Of a stretch of 64,000 nucleotides of DNA, positions 58,652-64,000 are shown in pieces. Positions within the stretch are counted from its first letter, which is position 1. Every line of letters begins with the position of its first letter. The DNA comes from Thiobacillus sp. (GTDB taxonomy: Bacteria > Pseudomonadota > Gammaproteobacteria > Burkholderiales > Thiobacillaceae). The notes under the pieces are model-generated. The model was not told the origin of the DNA, searched no databases, and saw only the letters and a program-made list of their open reading frames with translations. The stretch spans positions 59,492-123,491 of the forward strand of contig NZ_JADMKC010000001.1 of the NCBI RefSeq assembly GCF_018780105.1, read 5' to 3'. A program made the translations under genes and the position numbers.

Positions 58652-60112
58652 ATGAGCCATCTACTCCCGCTATCCCGTGTCGCCAAGCTGGTCGGGCAGT
58701 CGCGCCATACGCTGCAGGACATGATCCGCAGCGGTGCGCTGGCGACCTTCGACGGCATGATCGAGCTCGACGAACTGCTGCGTGCGTTCCCCGAAGTGAA
58801 ATGGGACGACGATGCGGAGTTTCGCCGGGTCACGGAAATCAAGGACCAGGCATTTGCCCGGCGGGTGCGCGATCTGGTGTTGCCGGACAAGGAAGTGCTG
58901 GCCGCGCGACTGAACGAGTTGGGTAACGATTACGCTTCCGCCCAGGCCCTGCTGCTGCATTACGGCAACGTGATGACCTGGCTGGACGAAAAAATCGACG
59001 AACTGGATGAGGGTGCGAGCGCCGAAACGCACCATGCGCTGCACAGCGTGCGCGCTTTTCTGCTGCGCAATATGGCCGAGATGCCACCCAACGCGGCGCA
59101 GGCGCAGGCGTTGATTGTGCAGGAGCGGATGCTCAAGATCATGTCGGCCCACGTCACCATCCAGCCCAGCGGCCACGCGTTTTTCGTCGAGGGCAACGAG
59201 ACGATTCTGGAAGCCGCGCTGCGTCATGGCGTGTCGCTCAATTACGGCTGCAGCAACGGCAATTGCGGCGATTGCAAGGCCCGGCTGGTGTCGGGCAAGG
59301 TGAAGAAGGTCCACGCTCACGACTACGTGCTGAAGCCGGCCGAAAAAGAGGCGGGTGCGATCCTGTTGTGCTCCTACGCGCCGGTGAACGATGTGGTGAT
59401 CGAGGCGAATGTGGCCGGCGCGCGCGACATCCCCGTGCAGCAGCTGAGCGCGAAGGTGAAGTCGGTCGAGGTGTTCAATCCGCAGATGGCTGCGCTGCAT
59501 ATCCTGGTGCCGCGCAGCCAGCGCTTGCGCTTTCTTGGCGGGCAGAGCATCCGGGTCAGCATTGACGGCATCAGCGGGCGCTATGCGATTGCCAGCTGCC
59601 CATGCGAAGACCGCCACATTGAAGTGCAGATTCCGCGCCGCCCGGGCGATGCCTTTGCCGAGGCACTGTTCGCATCGGTCAAGGCTAACGACAGGGTGGA
59701 AGTCGAAGGCCCCTACGGCGAGTTCGTGCTGGATGAGGATTCCCCGCGTCCGGTGATCTTCCTGGCTTTTGGCGCGGGCTTTGCGCCGATCAAGAGCCTG
59801 ATCCAGCACGCCATGTCGCTGGAGTTGTCCGAGTCGATGGACCTGCATTGGCTGGCCGATGCAGCCGGGCATTATCAGGACAATCTGTGTCGCGCCTGGG
59901 CCGATGCGCTGGACAATTTCAATTACGTGCCGCACTCGCCGACCGAAGACCTCGACACGCTGTTGCGCGCTATCGCGCTGGACTACCCGGATTTGCATCG
60001 TTTCGATGTGTATGCGGCGGGATCGGCGGCGCAGCTCGAGCGTGCGCATGCGCAATTTGTGCGCGAGGGCATGCACAGCGCGCGCTGGTTTGCCTGGGCG
60101 GATGCGGATTAA
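58652..60112 (+). CDS. 2Fe-2S flavin reductase with extra N-terminal domain
   Basis: 486 residues. From about 165 it is a plant-type ferredoxin-NAD(P)H reductase: the 2Fe-2S loop YGCSNGNCGDCKARL (C200, C205, C208, fourth Cys in LLCSYAP), the FAD domain (FLGGQSIRVSIDGISGRYAIAS, a variant of RxYS/T) and the NAD domain (VIFLAFGAGFAPIKSLIQHA, ending with WFAWADAD). Related to CDP-6-deoxy-glucoseen and phenol/methane monooxygenase reductases. The first about 165 residues are unusual: LPLSRVAKLVGQSRHTLQDM looks like a MerR/HTH-like segment, followed by helices. The electron acceptor is unknown; no oxygenase gene is nearby. Confidence 0.8.
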   Translation: MSHLLPLSRVAKLVGQSRHTLQDMIRSGALATFDGMIELDELLRAFPEVKWDDDAEFRRVTEIKDQAFARRVRDLVLPDKEVLAARLNELGNDYASAQALLLHYGNVMTWLDEKIDELDEGASAETHHALHSVRAFLLRNMAEMPPNAAQAQALIVQERMLKIMSAHVTIQPSGHAFFVEGNETILEAALRHGVSLNYGCSNGNCGDCKARLVSGKVKKVHAHDYVLKPAEKEAGAILLCSYAPVNDVVIEANVAGARDIPVQQLSAKVKSVEVFNPQMAALHILVPRSQRLRFLGGQSIRVSIDGISGRYAIASCPCEDRHIEVQIPRRPGDAFAEALFASVKANDRVEVEGPYGEFVLDEDSPRPVIFLAFGAGFAPIKSLIQHAMSLELSESMDLHWLADAAGHYQDNLCRAWADALDNFNYVPHSPTEDLDTLLRAIALDYPDLHRFDVYAAGSAAQLERAHAQFVREGMHSARWFAWADAD

Positions 60113-60116
60113 TTCA

Positions 60117-60533
60117 ATGCTGCGTGTGGCCGTCTATTTGTGGGCATTGCCAGTGACTTTTCTCGGCTTGCTGATTGTGCTGATGGCACGCAACAGCGGC
60201 GGCGTGCAGCAGCGGGTCGATGGGGTGCTGGAGGCGGCGGGAGGCTGGCCGGCGCGGGTGTTGCTGCATGGGTTCCCGTTCAGCGGCCCGGTCGCCGCCA
60301 TTACGCTGGGGCATGTGGTGGTGGGCGTGTCGCTGGACGCGCTGGAGCAGACCCGCGTCCATGAGCGCGTGCATGTCAGGCAGTTCGAGCGCTGGGGCGT
60401 GCTGATGGTGCTGTTGTATCCGCTGGCGGGCGTGATCGCCGCATTGCGTGGCGGCAATCCCTATATCGACAATGTGTTCGAGCGCGAGGCACGGGCAGCT
60501 GAACGCGCCGCGTTGCTTCAAAAACCGGCTTAG
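60117..60533 (+). CDS. Membrane protein with HExxH motif
   Basis: 138 residues from ATG 60117, 4 bases after the reductase stop. Membrane segments VYLWALPVTFLGLLIVLMA and ITLGHVVVGVSLDAL; then VHERVHVRQFERWGVLMVLLYPL contains HExxH (H-E-R-V-H), the zinc site of metalloproteases, beside a membrane segment. A small intramembrane-type peptidase is possible, but the third ligand is not evident. It overlaps the convergent gene at 60530 by 4 bases. Confidence 0.7.
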   Translation: MLRVAVYLWALPVTFLGLLIVLMARNSGGVQQRVDGVLEAAGGWPARVLLHGFPFSGPVAAITLGHVVVGVSLDALEQTRVHERVHVRQFERWGVLMVLLYPLAGVIAALRGGNPYIDNVFEREARAAERAALLQKPA

Positions 60534-60805
60534 TCAGCCGGCGGGTGAAACCCGGCGCCGGGGTCGCCTGTCTCCGGATCGATCCAGTCGGAAATCCCCA
60601 GCTCGTCCTCGGCCTCTTCCACGGTTTCGCCTGGCTCGTAGTCGCTTTCGGCGTTGTACTCCATGTCTTCTATCGCGGCGAGCAGGCTGTCGAAGGGACC
60701 ATATTCTTCACCGGTTTCGGCATCAATCCAGTAACAGCCATCCGGCCGCTCGATGACGCGGGTGTGATCGTGGTCGGCTGGGGTTGAGGGTATGGCTTGG
60801 GTCAT
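60530..60805 (-). CDS. Small acidic hypothetical protein
   Basis: 91 residues from ATG 60805 with GGAGG 8 bases upstream; the longer open frame beyond it overlaps the next gene and is not used. Strongly acidic: CYWIDAETGEEYGPFDSLLA, YEPGETVEEAEDELGISDWI, then DPETGDPG. Duplicated [W/Y]IDxETG motifs (YWIDAETGEEYG and DWIDPETGDPG) suggest an internal repeat. Cytoplasmic, function unknown. Confidence 0.65.
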   Translation of the reverse strand: MTQAIPSTPADHDHTRVIERPDGCYWIDAETGEEYGPFDSLLAAIEDMEYNAESDYEPGETVEEAEDELGISDWIDPETGDPGAGFHPPAD

Positions 60806-60861
60806 GGCGCGTCCTCCGTTACCTAAATATAGGGTGCGATGGCGGACAGGGCAAGGAGGGA

Positions 60862-61767
60862 TCAGACGAAGCGCTGGGCAAATGTCAGCCCGCCCAGCGC
60901 AGACAGCATCAAGCCCAGATGAATCCAGCTCCACAGGCGGAAATGGGCGGTCAATGATTTGATTTCGCGATTGGCCACGATGTAGGGCTGGCCGTGCGCG
61001 GGCTTGCGCACCAGATGGATACCGTCCTGCAGGCGGATATCGAGATGAGCACGATCGATTTCTATCGATGCCTCGTGCCGCGCACGTTCCCATTCTTCCA
61101 GGCTGATTTCGCCATCGCGATTGCTGTCGAAACGTGCCAGCAGGGCGGTCTTGTCGGCTTTCCATTCTGCCAGCAGGGTGGACATGTCGGCACTTTTGCT
61201 GAGCACGGCATTGGGGCCGCCGAGCGTGACGTGTTCGCCGATGACATAGATAGGCTCGCCCTCGATCAGCGTCCATTCGGTCTTCCGGTAGTTGCCCTCA
61301 TTCGTGACCTGCTGGTGCGACGTCATGATTTCGGCGCCATCGGGATCGATCAGGATCTGACCGCTGCCATCGCTGACGCCAAAGGTGTCGTGCGAGCTGC
61401 CGGATTCAACGTGTTCCCATTTGTCACCATTGCGGCGTTCGATACGGTAGCGATACCACAGGCAGGGCAGGCCGTTGACCGGGCTGCGCAGCGTCTCACC
61501 GGGTGGCTGTTGACCGCGTCCAGTCAGCACCACGTAGCCTTGTGGCGCCGAGGCAATACGCGAACGGGGCGTGTCGGCCACCGTGCGATGGCGCTTGAGA
61601 TTGCGATACCAGGCCCAGAAGCTGGTGAGGCCGACCACGGCCAGGCTGATTTGCCAGCCGATCAGCGTTTGCAGTTTGAATCCGATGAACAGGATGAACA
61701 GCTGGCCGCCGCTTAATACGAGATTGCCTGAGTCCTGCTGCCAATGAACTGCCCAGCGTTGCAGCAT
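60862..61767 (-). CDS. GIDE-domain membrane protein with EF-hand
   Basis: 301 residues. Two N-terminal membrane segments (LFILFIGFKLQTLIGWQISLAV region), then a GIDE domain (APQGYVVLTGRGQQPPGETL; LRSPVNGLPCLWYRYRIERR; WTLIEGEPIYVIGEHV), the domain first described in the mitochondrial E3 ligase MULAN/MUL1. An EF-hand-like insert FDSNRDGEISLEEWERARHE follows and a C-terminal helix (SWIHLGLMLSALGG). No RING is present, so it is not a ligase. The gene starts on the last base of lemA; LemA-GIDE pairs recur in bacteria. Calcium-responsive membrane function inferred only. Confidence 0.8.
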   Translation of the reverse strand: MLQRWAVHWQQDSGNLVLSGGQLFILFIGFKLQTLIGWQISLAVVGLTSFWAWYRNLKRHRTVADTPRSRIASAPQGYVVLTGRGQQPPGETLRSPVNGLPCLWYRYRIERRNGDKWEHVESGSSHDTFGVSDGSGQILIDPDGAEIMTSHQQVTNEGNYRKTEWTLIEGEPIYVIGEHVTLGGPNAVLSKSADMSTLLAEWKADKTALLARFDSNRDGEISLEEWERARHEASIEIDRAHLDIRLQDGIHLVRKPAHGQPYIVANREIKSLTAHFRLWSWIHLGLMLSALGGLTFAQRFV

Positions 61768-62339
61768 TATTGGTTAAAAAGTTGCTTGATATTGACGTCC
61801 TGTTTTTCTTCGGTTGCAAACCGCAGCAATGAAAACTGGCCGAAGCCGAACAGGCGGGCGACAAGGGTGTCGGGGAACTGCTCGACGCGCACGTTGTTGA
61901 CGTTTACCGAGTCGTTGTAGAACTCGCGGCGATCGGCGATCGAATTTTCCAGACCGGTGATACGCGCCTGCAGATGCAGGAAGGTTTCGTTGGTTTTCAG
62001 TTCGGGATAGGCCTCGGCAACTGCGAACAGATTACCCAGCCCCAAGCGCAATGCCCCTTCTGCCTGACCCAATGCGGGGATGTTGTGTGCCTCGCGGGCG
62101 CTCGCCACCGAGTTGCGGGCCAGCATGACTTTTTCCAGCGTTTCCTGTTCGAACTGCATGTATTGCTTGCAGGTCTCGACCAGCTTGGGCAATTCGTCGT
62201 GCCGTTGCTTGAGCAGGATATCGATGTTGGCCCAGGCTTTGCCGACGTTATGTTTCAGCGTGACCAGTTGGTTGAAAATGAACACGCCATACACAGCGAC
62301 GAGCGCGAGCAAAATGAGTAAAACCAGGCCGCCTGACAT
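61767..62339 (-). CDS. lemA: LemA family protein
   Basis: 190 residues: one N-terminal membrane helix (LVLLILLALVAVYGVFIF) and the conserved LemA helix bundle (VGKAWANIDILLKQRHDELPK, LVETCKQYMQFEQETLEKVM, FNDSVNVNNVRVEQFP-like YNDSVNVNNVRVEQFP, LFGFGQFSLL). LemA proteins are exported, membrane-anchored helix bundles of poorly known role, often co-transcribed with membrane proteins such as the GIDE gene here. Start codon near a weak AGCACTCC ribosome site. High confidence for the family, low for function. Confidence 0.92.
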   Translation of the reverse strand: MSGGLVLLILLALVAVYGVFIFNQLVTLKHNVGKAWANIDILLKQRHDELPKLVETCKQYMQFEQETLEKVMLARNSVASAREAHNIPALGQAEGALRLGLGNLFAVAEAYPELKTNETFLHLQARITGLENSIADRREFYNDSVNVNNVRVEQFPDTLVARLFGFGQFSLLRFATEEKQDVNIKQLFNQ

Positions 62340-62407
62340 GGAGTGCTCCGGGAGGATTGAATCGCTGAAATAGCGGATGGCAACAGCTTAACTTGAATGC
62401 GCGCCTT

Positions 62408-63601
62408 TCAAATGCGCGCGCTGAGGATGGCTACAATTTCGTCATCGTCCAGCAGGACGGGGTTGGTTTTCATGCTGCTGCCGCGACTATTGGCGACGAT
62501 GCGCGGAATGTCGGCGTGCGTCACGCCGTAACGCGCCAGCGTGGGCAGTTCGAGTGCATGCGTCCATGTTTCCAGCGTGTCGATCAGCGCGGTATGCGCA
62601 GCTTCCCGATTCAGATGGCCTTGTTTGCTCAGCAGGCGGCCTACAAGCGCATATTTTTCCAGCGCGGGATGATGCGGATCGCGCGCGCGCAGGGCTTCGA
62701 TGTTGATGCGGGTCGCCGTCGCCACCAATGTTCCGCAAGCCACACCATGCGGGATCGGGAAAAAGGCGCCGAGCGGCGCGGCAAGACCATGCACCGATCC
62801 CAGCCCGACCTGTGCCAGCGTGATGCCCGAAATCAGCGCGGCGTAGGCCATTTGCTCGCGCGCAGTTGCATTGCCCGTGTTGGCATGCAGGGCCAGCAGG
62901 CCGTCGCGTGCTGCCTTCATGCCGCCCCAGGCGAGCGAATCCGTAAACGGCGCCGCGCGACTGGAAACATAAGACTCCAACAACTGGGTCAATGCATCCA
63001 TGCCGTTTGCGGCAACCACCGCAGGCGGGCAGGAGGTCAGCAGATCCGGATCGATCAATGCGTATTCCGCCACCAGCTTGTCGTCGCGGAAGGACTTTTT
63101 AAAACCATCAACACCCTGCAGGCTCAATACTGCATTCTTGGTCGCTTCCGAACCCGTGCCAGCCGTGGTGGGGATGGCAATGAAGGGCGTGGCCGGGCCG
63201 ATATAAGGCAACTCGGGCCCCACGCCTTCCAGATGATCCATCACCGAATTCCCCGGTATGAGCAGCCCGGCGATGGCCTTGGCCGCATCCAGCGCACTTC
63301 CGCCGCCAATGCCGATGACGAGATCGAGTTGCTCGTTGCGCAGATTGGCAACGGCATCGTCCACCATGCGCGGGGACGGCTCGCCTGGGATGGCCAGATG
63401 CCGCCATGAGATTCCCTCAGTTTCGAGCCCGGTCGTGATGCGTGACCAGTGAACTGAGTCCTTCAGGGAGCCAACGCCTGTCACGAGCAGAGCACGCGCC
63501 CCAAATTTCCGGGCAATGGCAGGCAAGTTGGCCAGCACACCTGAACCAAATGCAATTTGCGGCAAGCGGGATAGGTAAAAACCAGTAATTTGCACAGGCA
63601 A
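62408..63601 (-). CDS. Iron-containing alcohol dehydrogenase
   Basis: 397 residues, cytoplasmic. NAD-binding Rossmann part with LDLVIGIGGGSALDAAKAIA, the family motif FIAIPTTAGTGSEATKNAVL, and metal-binding residues in the helical half (PPAVVAANGMDALTQLLESY; LGSVHGLAAPLGAFFPIPHG, HGVACG). Members reduce aldehydes or oxidise small alcohols with Fe or Zn. It stands alone and is not evidently linked to the neighbouring genes. The start ATG overlaps no other gene. Confidence 0.93.
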   Translation of the reverse strand: MPVQITGFYLSRLPQIAFGSGVLANLPAIARKFGARALLVTGVGSLKDSVHWSRITTGLETEGISWRHLAIPGEPSPRMVDDAVANLRNEQLDLVIGIGGGSALDAAKAIAGLLIPGNSVMDHLEGVGPELPYIGPATPFIAIPTTAGTGSEATKNAVLSLQGVDGFKKSFRDDKLVAEYALIDPDLLTSCPPAVVAANGMDALTQLLESYVSSRAAPFTDSLAWGGMKAARDGLLALHANTGNATAREQMAYAALISGITLAQVGLGSVHGLAAPLGAFFPIPHGVACGTLVATATRINIEALRARDPHHPALEKYALVGRLLSKQGHLNREAAHTALIDTLETWTHALELPTLARYGVTHADIPRIVANSRGSSMKTNPVLLDDDEIVAILSARI

Positions 63602-63801
63602 CCTTCATAAGATGAACGGATGGATTCTAGCGATGCCACGGGCGATATCGTTCAAGTCGTTGGTAGTAACAATTTCAGCCTGATTGCGGGCCGCATTGTG
63701 CCGGTCTCAATAGCATCAAATTGAGATTGCTTTAAGCGCATTGAAAACATGGGGAATATTGCCGGCCTGCCGGCAAATTGAAAGTCCGGGGCGGGTAATG
63801 G

Positions 63802-63831
63802 TTGACGCAGGTGAATGTGCTTTGCTATAGT
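63802..63831 (+). promoter_or_regulatory. tRNA promoter
   Basis: TTGACG, 18 bases, TATAGT, ending 35 bases before the tRNA. The remainder of 63602-63801 shows no gene. Confidence 0.75.
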
Positions 63832-63866
63832 TCCGCTTCTCGATTGACGCGAAACATTGCGACAGG

Positions 63867-63943
<77 letters not shown>

Positions 63944-63959
63944 TTTCGAAAATTACCAG

Positions 63960-63987
63960 TTGCGCAATTTCAGAAGTTCTGTAGAAT
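63960..63987 (+). promoter_or_regulatory. Possible promoter at window end
   Basis: TTGCGC, 16 bases, TAGAAT, just after the tRNA. The gene it would serve lies beyond the window; a stable-RNA operon is plausible. Confidence 0.45.
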
Positions 63988-64000
63988 GCGCGGCTCTCGA

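Overview
The window looks like chromosome of a G+C-rich betaproteobacterium that makes exosortase-anchored (PEP-CTERM) extracellular proteins. Evidence: ten proteins end in a PEP-type motif, a hydrophobic stretch and an Arg-rich tail; there is an EpsA-type LuxR regulator; and RecJ, LemA and an initiator tRNA have proteobacterial form. The genus cannot be fixed from sequence alone.

Layout. Positions 1-9.3 kb hold a run of secreted enzymes that look like phosphorus scavengers: a PhoX/DUF839-like fragment, a phytase-like esterase, a glycerophosphodiesterase, an endonuclease/exonuclease/phosphatase-fold enzyme, a PhoD-type phosphatase and a metallophosphoesterase. Most carry PEP-CTERM tails. At 9.4-13 kb a small exosortase, a membrane partner and a subtilisin-like protease with a different C-terminal sorting tail form a unit. 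At 13.1-14.0 kb lie three copies of a dispersed repeat (a fourth is at 0.75 kb), followed by two PEP-CTERM genes.

17,136-28,114 is a 10,979-bp transposon with 24-bp perfect terminal inverted repeats and an 8-bp target duplication (CGGGCGTA). It encodes an ISXO2/IS1595-type transposase inside a translationally coupled operon, a LexA-like repressor and a DUF6471 protein. Its cargo is a metallo-beta-lactamase-fold protein, an E2-E1-JAB fusion and a patatin-like phospholipase: a ubiquitin-like conjugation module with a probable membrane-attacking effector and no visible cyclic-nucleotide synthase.

28-54 kb returns to surface biology: PEP-CTERM genes, a c-di-GMP EAL/CBS/GGDEF protein, EpsA, a two-partner secretion pair (TpsB plus a 3,419-residue TpsA), a choice-of-anchor I PEP-CTERM protein, and a Ton-like operon (ExbB fused to DUF2341/LamG, ExbD, TonB-like, porin, ankyrin and coiled-coil proteins). 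54-64 kb holds a TPR protein, RecJ, an iron-sulfur flavoreductase, LemA-GIDE, an Fe-alcohol dehydrogenase and tRNA-fMet.

Regulatory logic. An 18-bp palindrome close to ATGAGCCG-NN-CGGCTCAT recurs about ten times, nearly always upstream of PEP-CTERM or other exported-protein genes. In six copies it ends exactly 43 bp before a -10-like hexamer (44 in a seventh), placing its centre near -64, a class I activator position. EpsA is the obvious candidate to bind it. The epsA promoter carries a near-perfect Pho box 10 bp ahead of its own -10. The proposed circuit is phosphate starvation -> PhoB -> EpsA -> secreted phosphatases, exopolymer and adhesin. It is an inference from sequence, stated as such in the findings.
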